Source of the DNA: Clostridia bacterium
GTDB taxonomy: Bacteria > Bacillota > Clostridia > Christensenellales > Aristaeellaceae
NCBI GenBank assembly: GCA_017512805.1
Contig: JAFWES010000033.1
Coordinates: 1 to 64,000, forward strand
Reading direction: 5' to 3'
Length of the DNA: 64,000 bases
Part shown: piece after piece, positions 43,789 through 53,084 of the stretch
How positions within the stretch are numbered: the stretch's first letter is position 1
Layout: every line of letters starts with the position of its first letter
Program-made: the position numbers and the translations under genes
The notes under the pieces: model-generated
The model's database searches: none
The model's input: only the letters and a program-made list of their open reading frames with translations
What the model was told of the DNA's origin: nothing

Positions 43789-45537
43789 ATGCTGAACAGC
43801 CAGAAAATGCGCCGATTGGCGCCGGAGATGGATCCGCTTCGCCTGGGAACGGGCTGGAAACCGGAGGATCTCGCGAAACCGCAGGTGATCATTGAAAGCA
43901 CCTTCGGAGACAGCCATCCGGGCTCCGGACATCTGGACAAGCTGGTCGCCGCGGCCAGGGAAGGCATTGAAAAAGCCGGCGGTTTCGGCGCACGGTATTT
44001 CTGCACGGACATGTGCGACGGGGAAAGCCAGGGGACGGACGGAATCAATTATTCCCTGGCCAGCCGGGAAATGATTGCCAATATCATTGAGATTCAGGCA
44101 AACGCCACGCCGTTTGACGGAGGTGTTTTCATTGCGTCCTGCGATAAAGGAATGCCGGGAAACCTGATGGGGCTGGCCAGGGTGAACATTCCCTCCGTGG
44201 TTGTTCCTGGCGGCACGATGGCGGCCGGGCCGGAGCTGCTGACGCTGGAACAGCTGGGAATGTACAGCGCGAAAGCGGAACGGGGCGAAATCAGCGAGGA
44301 AAAACTGACCTGGGCCAAGCAGAACGCCTGCCCGGGCTGTGGCGCCTGCTCCTTTATTGGCACAGCATCCACCATGCAGATCATGGCAGAAGCGCTGGGT
44401 CTGGCGCTGCCGGGAAGCGCTTTGCTTCCGGCGGACAGCCCGGATCTGATCCGTTATGCCCGCCAGGCCGGAGAGCTCGCTGTCAGGATCGCCCAAATGG
44501 AAGACATGAAGCCTTCCGATATCGTCACCAAAGACAGCTTTGAAAACGCCATCATGGTACACGCGGCCATCTCCGGCTCCACCAATACGCTGCTGCATCT
44601 GCCTGCCATCGCCCATGAGCTCGGCATTGAAATCGATGGGGACACGTTCGACCGTCTCCACCGGGGCGCGCATTACCTGCTGGACATCCGGCCTGCGGGC
44701 AGATGGCCCGCGGAATTCTTCTATTATGCCGGCGGCGTTCCGGCTGTCATGGAGGAAATCCGGAGCATGCTGCATCTGGACGCCAGGACCGTGACGGGCA
44801 AAACGCTGGGTGAAAACCTGGACTTGCTGAAGCAAAACGGTTTCTATGAACGCTGTCAGAAATGGCTGGACGAAGCGAACCGGAAACATGGCCTGCATTT
44901 AACGCGGGAGGATATCATCCGTCCCTTCGCCCGCGCCATCGGCACAGATGGGTCGATTGCGGTGCTCAGGGGAAATCTGGCTCCGGAAGGGGCGGTCATT
45001 AAGCATACGGCCTGTCCCCGGGAAATGTTTTCCGCCGTGCTGCGGGCGCGGCCTTTTGACAGCGAAGAGGAATGCATTTATGCCGTGCTTCATCATCAGG
45101 TGCGGCCCGGGGATGCTGTTCTGATCCGCTACGAGGGCCCCAAGGGCAGCGGTATGCCCGAAATGTTCTATACCTCCGAGGCGATTTCCTCTGACAGGGA
45201 GTTGGGAAAAACCATCGCGCTCATCACGGACGGCCGGTTTTCGGGAGCGTCAACCGGCCCGGTCATCGGGCACTGCAGCCCGGAAGCGCAGGACGGCGGG
45301 CCTATCGCGCTTGTGGAAGAGGACGATCTGATCCAGTTGGATGTAGAAAACCGGATTCTTGCAATCGTGGGGGTTAACGGGGAAAGGAAAACCCCGGAAG
45401 AAATCAGCCTCATCCTGGAGGAGAGAAGAAAAGCATGGAAACCCCGGCCGATCCGTTACGCCCGGGGCACATTGCGTCTCTTTGCGGAACTGGCGGTCTC
45501 CCCGATGAAGGGAGCCTATTTATCCTTTGACCGATAA
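43789..45537 (+). CDS. IlvD/Edd family dehydratase
   Basis: A 582-aa Fe-S dehydratase. The cluster cysteines are Cys76 (TDMCDGESQG), Cys118 (SCDKGMPGN) and Cys181/184/187 (CPGCGACS). The phosphate-like site GSTNTLLHL is followed later by GRFSGAS. It removes water from 2,3-dihydroxy acids or sugar acids. Whether it is valine/isoleucine dihydroxy-acid dehydratase or a sugar-acid dehydratase cannot be settled; no ilv gene is nearby, and CDKGMPG differs from the usual motif. AGGAAACAGC precedes the ATG. Confidence 0.85.
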   Translation: MLNSQKMRRLAPEMDPLRLGTGWKPEDLAKPQVIIESTFGDSHPGSGHLDKLVAAAREGIEKAGGFGARYFCTDMCDGESQGTDGINYSLASREMIANIIEIQANATPFDGGVFIASCDKGMPGNLMGLARVNIPSVVVPGGTMAAGPELLTLEQLGMYSAKAERGEISEEKLTWAKQNACPGCGACSFIGTASTMQIMAEALGLALPGSALLPADSPDLIRYARQAGELAVRIAQMEDMKPSDIVTKDSFENAIMVHAAISGSTNTLLHLPAIAHELGIEIDGDTFDRLHRGAHYLLDIRPAGRWPAEFFYYAGGVPAVMEEIRSMLHLDARTVTGKTLGENLDLLKQNGFYERCQKWLDEANRKHGLHLTREDIIRPFARAIGTDGSIAVLRGNLAPEGAVIKHTACPREMFSAVLRARPFDSEEECIYAVLHHQVRPGDAVLIRYEGPKGSGMPEMFYTSEAISSDRELGKTIALITDGRFSGASTGPVIGHCSPEAQDGGPIALVEEDDLIQLDVENRILAIVGVNGERKTPEEISLILEERRKAWKPRPIRYARGTLRLFAELAVSPMKGAYLSFDR

Positions 45538-45576
45538 ATGTTTCGGCTGCGGGTGAAACGAGTTGTCATCATCCTG

Positions 45577-45611
45577 AACCCCATTCTGTCTGACGGGCAG
45601 AATGGGGTTTT
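45577..45611 (+). terminator. Rho-independent terminator after the IlvD-family gene
   Basis: Perfect 12-bp stem AACCCCATTCTG/CAGAATGGGGTT with a 9-base loop, followed by TT. It also separates this gene from the convergent EamA gene. Confidence 0.8.
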
Positions 45612-45614
45612 GCG

Positions 45615-46505
45615 TCAGGAGGACAGCTGGGCCAGAATCACGGCCGCGAACATCACGATGCACCCGAATCCTTCCCTGGGCGTCATGCGCTCTCCCAGCA
45701 GCACCGCGCCGCCCAGGACGGCAAAAACGGATTCCAGACACATGATCATCGACGCCAGCGTCGGGTTCACGTCCCGCTGGCCGACCATCTGCAGCGTATA
45801 GCCCACCGCACCGGACAGAACCCCCGCGTACAGCATGGGAATCAGGGCGGCCCGAATGCCCTCCGTGCTGATGGGCTCCGTCAGAAGCGCGGCGATCATG
45901 CACAGCGCGCCGCAAACCAGAAACTGGTTCCGGGAAAGGTGCACGGGATCCGTCAGCGCCGCAAAATGATCCACGCAAAGAATCTGCCCCGTGAAGCAGA
46001 CGGCGCATCCGATCACCATCAGGTCCCCTTTATTCAGGGAAAATCCTTCGCCCCGGGGCAGGCAGAGCAGGAAGAGCCCGCCCACCGCCATCAGGATGCT
46101 CAACAGAATCCATTTCCCCGGTTTTTTATGAAACAGCAGCCAGTTCGTCACCGGAACCAGTACCACATACAGGGCCGTAATGAACCCGCCTTTGCCGGCG
46201 GATGTATACACAAGGCCCATCTGCTGGAGGGTGGAAGCGGCCGCCAGCATCACTCCGCAGCATATTCCGCCGATCAGCAGAGCTCTTTTATTCTCGGGAG
46301 ATTGCGCGGGCCTGCCGGCGGATCCGCGGCGGTCCGTGACCGCGGTGAACGCCGTCAGGCACAGGCCGGAAATCACATTGCGCAGCCCGTTGAAAGACAC
46401 CGGCCGCATGGCGTCCATGCCCGCCCGCTGAGCCGTAAAAGCAAATCCCCAGATCAGGGAGGTCAGCAGCAGCAGCAGACTCCCCCTCAGCGCGCTTTTC
46501 TTCAT
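45615..46505 (-). CDS. EamA family (DMT superfamily) transporter
   Basis: A 296-aa membrane protein with ten hydrophobic segments in two EamA repeats: LIWGFAFTAQRAGMDAMRP begins the first, MLYAGVLSGAVGYTLQMVGQ and PTLASMIMCLESVFAVLGG fall in the second. Such proteins export amino acids or other metabolites. A 96-bp copy of its middle lies at 42493. Positions 46506-46955 upstream (450 bp) hold a promoter for the next gene and no gene I can support. Confidence 0.9.
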   Translation of the reverse strand: MKKSALRGSLLLLLTSLIWGFAFTAQRAGMDAMRPVSFNGLRNVISGLCLTAFTAVTDRRGSAGRPAQSPENKRALLIGGICCGVMLAAASTLQQMGLVYTSAGKGGFITALYVVLVPVTNWLLFHKKPGKWILLSILMAVGGLFLLCLPRGEGFSLNKGDLMVIGCAVCFTGQILCVDHFAALTDPVHLSRNQFLVCGALCMIAALLTEPISTEGIRAALIPMLYAGVLSGAVGYTLQMVGQRDVNPTLASMIMCLESVFAVLGGAVLLGERMTPREGFGCIVMFAAVILAQLSS

Positions 46506-46888
46506 CTTCTTTCCTGCTTTCTCCTTTATGACTGCCCCTTCGCGTCTGTTGCGCTATTCTGGCGCCTGCCTGCAGATGATCCGTCCGCGGTCCGGCGCGG
46601 AACACCGCTTGCTCTGAACGGGGGATCTGGAACGGAAAGGCCCGCTCCATCCGCTTCGGGCTCCGGCGCTCCACCACCCGGCATCATATCCCAAACAAAC
46701 CGTTCCATCAAGTTTTTTAACTGTTCCGTCCTGAACCGATCAGGCACTCGCAGAGGGACGGAAGGGCCGTGACGGACGCCAGGGCGGACGGGGAATCCTT
46801 TGCGCTCATCGATGAGCTGATGACAGCGGCGGCGCTGTAGACGACAGGGACAGACGGAGAACCATCCATGCGGGGGCTTCATTTTTTG

Positions 46889-46917
46889 TTGCAATCCGCG
46901 TGGGAAACCGGTATAAT
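46889..46917 (+). promoter_or_regulatory. Predicted sigma-A promoter of the DUF1538 operon
   Basis: TTGCAA (46889-46894), 17-bp spacer and perfect TATAAT (46912-46917), 39 bp before the start. Confidence 0.85.
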
Positions 46918-46955
46918 CATGACCAGAATCTCGGGAAGAGGGTATAGGACAGAAG

Positions 46956-48479
46956 ATGCTGAAGAACAAACTTTTGGATAAGCTCCATGAAGCATTGGCC
47001 GCGGTGCTGCCCATCGTGGTGCTGATGCTGGTTCTCAGCCTGACCATCGCGCCGATTCCCAGTGGAGTGATGCTGAGCTTCCTGCTGGGCGCGGTGATGC
47101 TGGTGGTGGGGATGATGTTTTTCTCCGTGGGCGCGGAGGTGGCCATGACGCCCATGGGTGAACAGGTGGGCGCCCGGGTGGTGCAGACGAGGAACCTGAA
47201 GCTGATCCTGATTCTGGGATTTGTGCTGGGCGTGCTGATCACGGTTTCGGAGCCGGATCTTCAGGTGCTGGCCCAGCAGGTGCAGGCCATCCCCAACATC
47301 GTGCTGATCCTGACGGTGGGCGTCGGGGTCGGCGGGTTCCTGGCGCTGGGACTGGTGCGGATTTTCTTTAGGATCAACCTGCGGCTGCTGCTGTTCGGGT
47401 TCTATGTGCTGGTTCTGGGGCTGATTTTTCTGGCGCCGGAGAGCTTCCGGGCGGTGGCCTTTGACTCCGGCGGCGTGACCACCGGGCCCATGACCGTCCC
47501 CTTCATCATGGCCTTCGGCATGGGCATCGCGGCCATCCGGAGCGACTCCAGCGCGGCGGAGGATTCCTTCGGGCTGGTGGCGCTGTGCTCCGTGGGGCCG
47601 ATTCTGGCGGTGATCGTGCTGAGCCTGATTTTCCGGGCGGAGGGAGCGGACTACAGCCCGCTGACCGTCACCAACGTGGCGGATTCCCTGGAGCTGCGGA
47701 GCCTGTTCGCCGGCGGGATTCCGGAATATCTGAAGGACATGCTGATGTCCATCCTGCCCATTACGGTGTTCTTCTTTGTATTCAATTTCATTCTGCTCAA
47801 GCTGAATTTCCAGAGCCTGAGCCGGATCGGGCTGGGTCTGATCTATACCTACCTCGGGCTGACGGTTTTCATGACCGGGGCCAATTTTGGCTTCATGCCG
47901 GCGGGCGCCTATCTGGGGCAGACGCTGGGCAGCCTGGGCTACCGGTGGATCATCGTTCCCATCGGCGCGCTGATCGGCTACCTGGTGGTGAAGGCGGAGC
48001 CGGCGGTCTATGTCCTGATGAAACAGGTGGAGGAGCTGACGGACGGAGCCATCACCGGGCGGAGCCTGCAGCTGAGCATGTGCGCGGGCGTGGGCATTTC
48101 GGTCGGGCTGTCGATGATCCGGGTCCTGCTGGGGCTCAACGTGCTGTGGATGATCGTTCCCGGATACATGCTGGCCCTGGGGATGAGCTTTTTCTGCCCC
48201 AAACTGTTTACGGCCATCGCCTTTGACTCCGGCGGCGTGGCGTCCGGGCCCATGACGGCGGCGTTCCTGCTGCCGATGACCATGGGGCTGTGCACGGCGG
48301 TGGGCGGCAACCTGGCGACGGACGCGTTCGGCGTGGTGGCGCTGGTCGCCATGACCCCGCTGATCACCATTCAGGGGCTGGGGATCCTGTATCGGATCAG
48401 GACCCGGAGACGCAAGCTGGAGCCCGTGTCGGCGGATCCCTTCAGGGATTTGCCCGACGACGCGGTCATCGAACTGTAA
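46956..48479 (+). CDS. DUF1538 domain-containing membrane protein (duplicated)
   Basis: A 507-aa membrane protein with two related halves, each with the DUF1538 signature: AFDSGGVTTGPMTVPF near residue 168 and AFDSGGVASGPMTAAF near 425. Each half has about six membrane helices. DUF1538 proteins are likely transporters of unknown substrate. It is the first gene of an operon with a PII-like protein and an ABC importer, which suggests its activity is controlled by nitrogen or energy state; that is inference. Confidence 0.87.
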   Translation: MLKNKLLDKLHEALAAVLPIVVLMLVLSLTIAPIPSGVMLSFLLGAVMLVVGMMFFSVGAEVAMTPMGEQVGARVVQTRNLKLILILGFVLGVLITVSEPDLQVLAQQVQAIPNIVLILTVGVGVGGFLALGLVRIFFRINLRLLLFGFYVLVLGLIFLAPESFRAVAFDSGGVTTGPMTVPFIMAFGMGIAAIRSDSSAAEDSFGLVALCSVGPILAVIVLSLIFRAEGADYSPLTVTNVADSLELRSLFAGGIPEYLKDMLMSILPITVFFFVFNFILLKLNFQSLSRIGLGLIYTYLGLTVFMTGANFGFMPAGAYLGQTLGSLGYRWIIVPIGALIGYLVVKAEPAVYVLMKQVEELTDGAITGRSLQLSMCAGVGISVGLSMIRVLLGLNVLWMIVPGYMLALGMSFFCPKLFTAIAFDSGGVASGPMTAAFLLPMTMGLCTAVGGNLATDAFGVVALVAMTPLITIQGLGILYRIRTRRRKLEPVSADPFRDLPDDAVIEL

Positions 48480-48570
48480 GGATCTGAATCCCTGGGCCGG
48501 CGCGGCCCGCTGATGCGCCGCGCGCTTTCCGGACAGGCGGAGAGCGGGGATCAGGACGGGAGAGGGAAAG

Positions 48571-49473
48571 ATGAATCAATCGGAGCTGTATCTGATGCTG
48601 ACGGTGACGGACCGCAAACGCATGCCGGATTTCGTGCGCCTCTACCGGGACAGAAAGCTGGAAAACCATATTCTGTCCCTGGGATTCGGGACGGCGGAAG
48701 CCCGGTACATGCGGCTGCTGGGCCTGGACGAAACGGAAAAGATGGTTTGCCTGACGGTCGTGACCGGGCGGAAGTGGCTGGAGGTCAAGAAGGGCATGTC
48801 CGTGCGGCTGCGGATCGAGGCGCCCGGCGTGGGGATCGCGTTTATCGTTCCGCTCTCCGCTGTCGCCGGAAAGCGGGAACTGATGTGGCTGACGGACGGG
48901 CAGGGATACGAGAAGGGAGCGGAGACGGCGTTGAAAGGGACGGAGCAGGAGCTGCTGGTGGTCATCGCCAACCAGGGCTATAACGAGCAGGTCATGGACG
49001 CGGCCAGGGAGGCGGGAGCCCGGGGCGGCACGGTGATCCACGCCCGGGGGACCGGGCAGAACCAGGCGGAGCGGTTCCTGGGCATTTCCCTGGCCAGCGA
49101 AAAGGACGTTGTGCTGATCGTGGCGCCCAGCGAGAAAAAGGCGGACATGATGCAGAAGATCATGCGGGACGCCGGCCCCGGCAGCAAGGCGGGCGCGGTG
49201 GTGTTCGCTCTGCCGGTCACGGACACGGCGGGCATGGTGCTGCGGCCCCGGAGCGAGGAGCTGGAGGAGAGCGACCTGCGGGCGGCGGGGGAGACGACGG
49301 CCCCGGAGACGGGGGCCGCGCCCGCGCCGGAAAATCAGCCCGGGGCGGTGGAGGCCGCGTCCGCGCCGGAGATTGTGCCCGAGACGCCGGCCCCGGAGGA
49401 GAGAATTTCGGCCGCGGAGCCATTCGCGGCGGAAGAAAGCCCAATGAATGAACAGGAGGAAAGGGAAGAATGA
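48571..49473 (+). CDS. PII-like (GlnB-related) signalling protein with disordered tail
   Basis: A 300-aa protein. Two regions of about 100 residues (about 3-110 and 115-220) resemble PII-like folds: YLMLTVTDRKRMPDFV and LLVVIANQGYNEQVMDAARE open them, and AGARGGTVIHARGTG resembles the PII T-loop base. The final 80 residues are low-complexity Ala/Pro/Glu. PII proteins sense nucleotides and 2-oxoglutarate and regulate transporters. It starts 91 bp after the DUF1538 gene and overlaps the next gene by 4 bases. Confidence 0.8.
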   Translation: MNQSELYLMLTVTDRKRMPDFVRLYRDRKLENHILSLGFGTAEARYMRLLGLDETEKMVCLTVVTGRKWLEVKKGMSVRLRIEAPGVGIAFIVPLSAVAGKRELMWLTDGQGYEKGAETALKGTEQELLVVIANQGYNEQVMDAAREAGARGGTVIHARGTGQNQAERFLGISLASEKDVVLIVAPSEKKADMMQKIMRDAGPGSKAGAVVFALPVTDTAGMVLRPRSEELEESDLRAAGETTAPETGAAPAPENQPGAVEAASAPEIVPETPAPEERISAAEPFAAEESPMNEQEEREE

Positions 49474-50549
49474 AACGGACAATCTGTATGCTGCTGACGG
49501 TGCTGATGGCGATGGCGTTCTGCCTGCCGGCGCTGGCGGTGAACGAGGACGTGGAAGGGGAACTGGTGATCTACACCTCCATGTATCCCGAGATCGTGGA
49601 TATGATGGATAAAGCCATTCAGGCGGAGTTCCCGAACCTGAAGCCCGGCCTCAACGGCAGCTTTTTCTTCCAGAGCGGGAGCGGAAAGCTGATCACCAAG
49701 ATTTACGGCGAAATGGGAGATCAGAAGAATAACGCCCTGGAGACGGATATGTTCCTGGTGGCGGAGCCTTCCTTCTCCCTGGAAATGAAGGAATACGGAT
49801 ACCTGCACTCCTTCGAGGTGGAGGACGCGGCGAACCTGCTGCGCTTCCCCTATGACGAGGAGGGATACTGGTATCCGATCCGGGTGTGCAACATGGTGCT
49901 GGCGTACAACCCGGAAAAGACCGCGGAATGGGAAGCGAAGGGCGTCACCATTCCCCGGACCTTCAAGGCCTTCGCGGAGGATCCGGCGCTGAAGGGCTAC
50001 ATTTCCATGGGGGACCCCATGACCAGCGGAACGGCGTACGCGGCGACGGTCAGCCTGCTGGACAAATACGGGGAAGCGTATCTGGACAGCCTGGGCGCCA
50101 ACAAAGTGATGCGGGAGAGCGGCTCCACCGCCATCGCCAAACTGCAGAGCGGGGAATGCGCGGCCATCATGATTCTGGAGGAGAGTATCCTCAAATACCT
50201 GTATGACGAAGAAGCCAAGGGCAACACAGTGACCAACCTGGAGATCATCTATCCCGAGGACGGGGTGGTGCTGATTCCCTCCACGGTCATGATCGTGCAG
50301 GAGGATTATTCCAAAAACGTCAACACCGAAGCGGCGGAAGCCGTCGCCCGGTGGCTGCTGAGCCCCGCGGGGCAGGAGATGGTGGTCAAGGGGTATATGC
50401 ACTCCGTCCTGAAGGGGACCGACCTTTTGCCCTATCGGAGCATCAGCACGGACGAGCTGATCGAAAAGGATCTGGGGGTCGACTGGGAGAAGGCCTACCG
50501 CGAGCGGGAAAGCATCAACAACCTGTGGACCCTGAAGGTGACGCAGTAA
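49470..50549 (+). CDS. ABC importer solute-binding protein (iron/polyamine type)
   Basis: A 359-aa exported protein with a signal peptide at 1-23 (MLLTVLMAMAFCLPALA) and no clear lipobox. The fold is that of ferric iron or putrescine-type binding proteins: GELVIYTSMYPEIVD and later TSGTAYAATVSLLDKYG and WLLSPAGQEMVVKGY. With the permease and ATPase that follow it forms a complete importer. Substrate (ferric iron, phosphonate or polyamine) is not settled. Confidence 0.88.
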   Translation: MKRTICMLLTVLMAMAFCLPALAVNEDVEGELVIYTSMYPEIVDMMDKAIQAEFPNLKPGLNGSFFFQSGSGKLITKIYGEMGDQKNNALETDMFLVAEPSFSLEMKEYGYLHSFEVEDAANLLRFPYDEEGYWYPIRVCNMVLAYNPEKTAEWEAKGVTIPRTFKAFAEDPALKGYISMGDPMTSGTAYAATVSLLDKYGEAYLDSLGANKVMRESGSTAIAKLQSGECAAIMILEESILKYLYDEEAKGNTVTNLEIIYPEDGVVLIPSTVMIVQEDYSKNVNTEAAEAVARWLLSPAGQEMVVKGYMHSVLKGTDLLPYRSISTDELIEKDLGVDWEKAYRERESINNLWTLKVTQ

Positions 50550-50618
50550 CAAGGCGGGGGACGCGGGGCGGAATGGGCCCCGCGTCCCGGCCGCGCTGAA
50601 AAGAAGGAGTCAAAGCGG

Positions 50619-53066
50619 ATGAAAGGAACCGGAACACTGGAACGGGAGGCGCGGACGGGGGTACGGACCCGGATCGGGCTGCTCATCTGCTTTTTGCTGG
50701 GAACGGCGCTGGTCATCGGCGGGCTCCAGGGGCAGCGGGAACAGGCGGCGTCGGGGTTTGAATCCGAGGGGGCCTATCAGGCGATCTATGCCCTGAGCGG
50801 GGACGTGAACCGGATGGAGCAGACCCTGCGGCGGGATCTGGAGTCCCTGGACGAAAGCGAACGCATGGCAGCGGAAGCGGCGGCGAGGGAGATCCTGACC
50901 GCGGGGGGCCAGGACGGCGCGGAGACCATGGCCGCGGACCGGCTCTGGAAATATGCCGCCGTCTATGAGGCCGTGAACGGGCCGAAGGTGGGCGCCCGGG
51001 ACCGCCGGACCCTGACGGAGATGGGCGCGGCCGCCGGGGAAACCTTCCGGCGGGAGGCGCTGCGCCGCCTGTCGGATGAAAGCCTGCCCCTGCCGGAGGA
51101 AACGGCGGACAGCTTCTCCGGCCTGGAAGGCTCCGCCGCGCGGGAAATGCTGCTTCAGCAGATCGTCACCAGCGCCGCGGCGCAGGAGGCGGACTTTACG
51201 GAGCATATCAATCACCTGAAGAAGAACGTCCGGGGGAAGGATCTGCAGAAAACGGCCTTCGGGATGATCGCCGAAGGGTCGCTGAACTGGGCCTGGAAGA
51301 CGGTGATCGGAAACAGCCGGACGGTGATCCTGACGGGCGTGCTGCTGATGCTGGACGTGCTGATGCTGTATCTGCTGATGCGGGCGGAGCGGAACTGGCG
51401 GGTGGACCTCAAGTGGATCATGATCCTGGGGATCGTGGACTTTCTGCTGGTGTTTCAGGTGGTGCCGGTGGTCTACATGGTGGCCAGGGCCTTCTTCCCG
51501 GAGGGAAGCTTCAGCCTGGAGACGATGCGGAGGCTCTTCGGCTACGCCCTGAACGGGGAGGCGCTGAAAAACACCCTGATCGCCTCCTTCGCGACCATGA
51601 TTCTGGGCACGGCCATCGCGTTTCCCCTGGCCTGGCTGGTGGGGCGGACGAACCTGTACGGCCGGCGCTTTTTCCGGGCCCTGTTCGTCATGACCTATAT
51701 GGTTCCGCCCTACGTGGGCGCCATGGCCTGGCTGCGGCTGATGAACCCCAACGTGGGGACGATCAACCAGTGGCTGCGGGCGGCCTTTCACCTCAGCGAC
51801 GCCCCGGGGCCCCTGAATGTCTATACCATCCCGGGGATGATCTGGGTGCTGACCTGTTTCTACTATCCTTATGCGTTCATCACCATCAGCCGGGCCATGG
51901 AAAAGATGGATCCCTCCCTGGAGGAAGCCAGCCGGATTTCCGGCGCGTCCCCGGTGAAGACGATCCTGACGGTGACCCTGCCCATGATGACCCCCAGCCT
52001 GATTGCCGGGGCGCTGCTGGTCTTTATCAGCGCGGCCAGCTGCTTCGGGATTCCCAGCATCATCGGGACGCCGGGGAACGTGAACACCGTGACCACCCGC
52101 ATCGTGGAATATACCTCCCTGGGACAGCAGGGGATGAACGACGCCACCGGCCTGGCGGTTTTCCTGATGGCGGTGGCGCTGGCGATCCTGTTCCTCAGCG
52201 ACGTGGTGCTGGCCCGGAAACAGTATATTACCGTCAGCGGGAAAAGCGTTTCGCCGGCTATCGTGGACCTGCGGAAGGCGCGGCTGCCGCTGACGGTGCT
52301 GGTGGGGCTGTTCGCGGTGATCGTGGTGGCGCTGCCCTTTGCCACCATCCTGACCACCAGCTTCAAAACCGACGTGGGGAAAAGCATGTGGGCGGAGGGG
52401 AACTTTACCCTTGGGAACTGGACGGCCATCTTCTCCCGGGCGGAGACCCTGGGATGCCTGAAAAACAGCCTGATCTTCGCGGCGACGGCGGCGACGGTGG
52501 GGCTGGTCATCTCCTGCGTCATGAGCTACCTGCTGCAGCGGACTTCGATCCGCGGCCGGGGGATCCACAATTTCCTGATCACCCTGGGCAGCGGGACGCC
52601 CTCGGTGGTCATCGCGCTGGGGCTGATCATGACCATGCGGGGGGATTTCGGGGTCAACATCTACAACACCGCCTGGATCCTGATCATCGCCTATCTGATC
52701 AAGTATCTGATGATGGGCATGCGGACGGTGGTGTCGGCCATGAGCCAGATCCATGTTTCGCTGGAGGAATGCAGCCAGGTCAGCGGGGCCGGCTGGTTCC
52801 GGACCATGACGAGGATCACGGGCCCGCTGATCTTCCCGTCCATCGCGGCGGGGTGGTTCCTGATCTTCATCCCCAGCTTTTATGAGCTGAGCATGACGAC
52901 GCTGCTCTATTCCAGCACCACCAAAACCATCGGATATCAGCTGTACGAGTACTGGACCTTTACCAGCCAGCCCATGAGCTGCGCCATGGCCTTTGGAATC
53001 CTGCTGATTGTCATTTTGCTGAACTTCCTGCTGAACAGGCTGACAAAAGGGGAGTTTTCAATTTAA
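50619..53066 (+). CDS. Fused ABC importer permease with large N-terminal extracytoplasmic insertion
   Basis: An 815-aa permease that duplicates the MetI-like domain, as FbpB/ThiP-type proteins do. EAA-type loops are EEASRISGASPVKTI (about 437) and EECSQVSGAGWFRTM (about 715). Before the usual domain there is a helix at 18-36, then about 195 residues (37-230) outside the membrane, mostly helical and acidic, then a helix at 233-253. Typical relatives have about 550 aa, so about 235 residues are extra. The extra part may dock the binding protein or sense a ligand. Confidence 0.85.
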   Translation: MKGTGTLEREARTGVRTRIGLLICFLLGTALVIGGLQGQREQAASGFESEGAYQAIYALSGDVNRMEQTLRRDLESLDESERMAAEAAAREILTAGGQDGAETMAADRLWKYAAVYEAVNGPKVGARDRRTLTEMGAAAGETFRREALRRLSDESLPLPEETADSFSGLEGSAAREMLLQQIVTSAAAQEADFTEHINHLKKNVRGKDLQKTAFGMIAEGSLNWAWKTVIGNSRTVILTGVLLMLDVLMLYLLMRAERNWRVDLKWIMILGIVDFLLVFQVVPVVYMVARAFFPEGSFSLETMRRLFGYALNGEALKNTLIASFATMILGTAIAFPLAWLVGRTNLYGRRFFRALFVMTYMVPPYVGAMAWLRLMNPNVGTINQWLRAAFHLSDAPGPLNVYTIPGMIWVLTCFYYPYAFITISRAMEKMDPSLEEASRISGASPVKTILTVTLPMMTPSLIAGALLVFISAASCFGIPSIIGTPGNVNTVTTRIVEYTSLGQQGMNDATGLAVFLMAVALAILFLSDVVLARKQYITVSGKSVSPAIVDLRKARLPLTVLVGLFAVIVVALPFATILTTSFKTDVGKSMWAEGNFTLGNWTAIFSRAETLGCLKNSLIFAATAATVGLVISCVMSYLLQRTSIRGRGIHNFLITLGSGTPSVVIALGLIMTMRGDFGVNIYNTAWILIIAYLIKYLMMGMRTVVSAMSQIHVSLEECSQVSGAGWFRTMTRITGPLIFPSIAAGWFLIFIPSFYELSMTTLLYSSTTKTIGYQLYEYWTFTSQPMSCAMAFGILLIVILLNFLLNRLTKGEFSI

Positions 53067-53084
53067 GCGCGGAGGGAGAAAACC

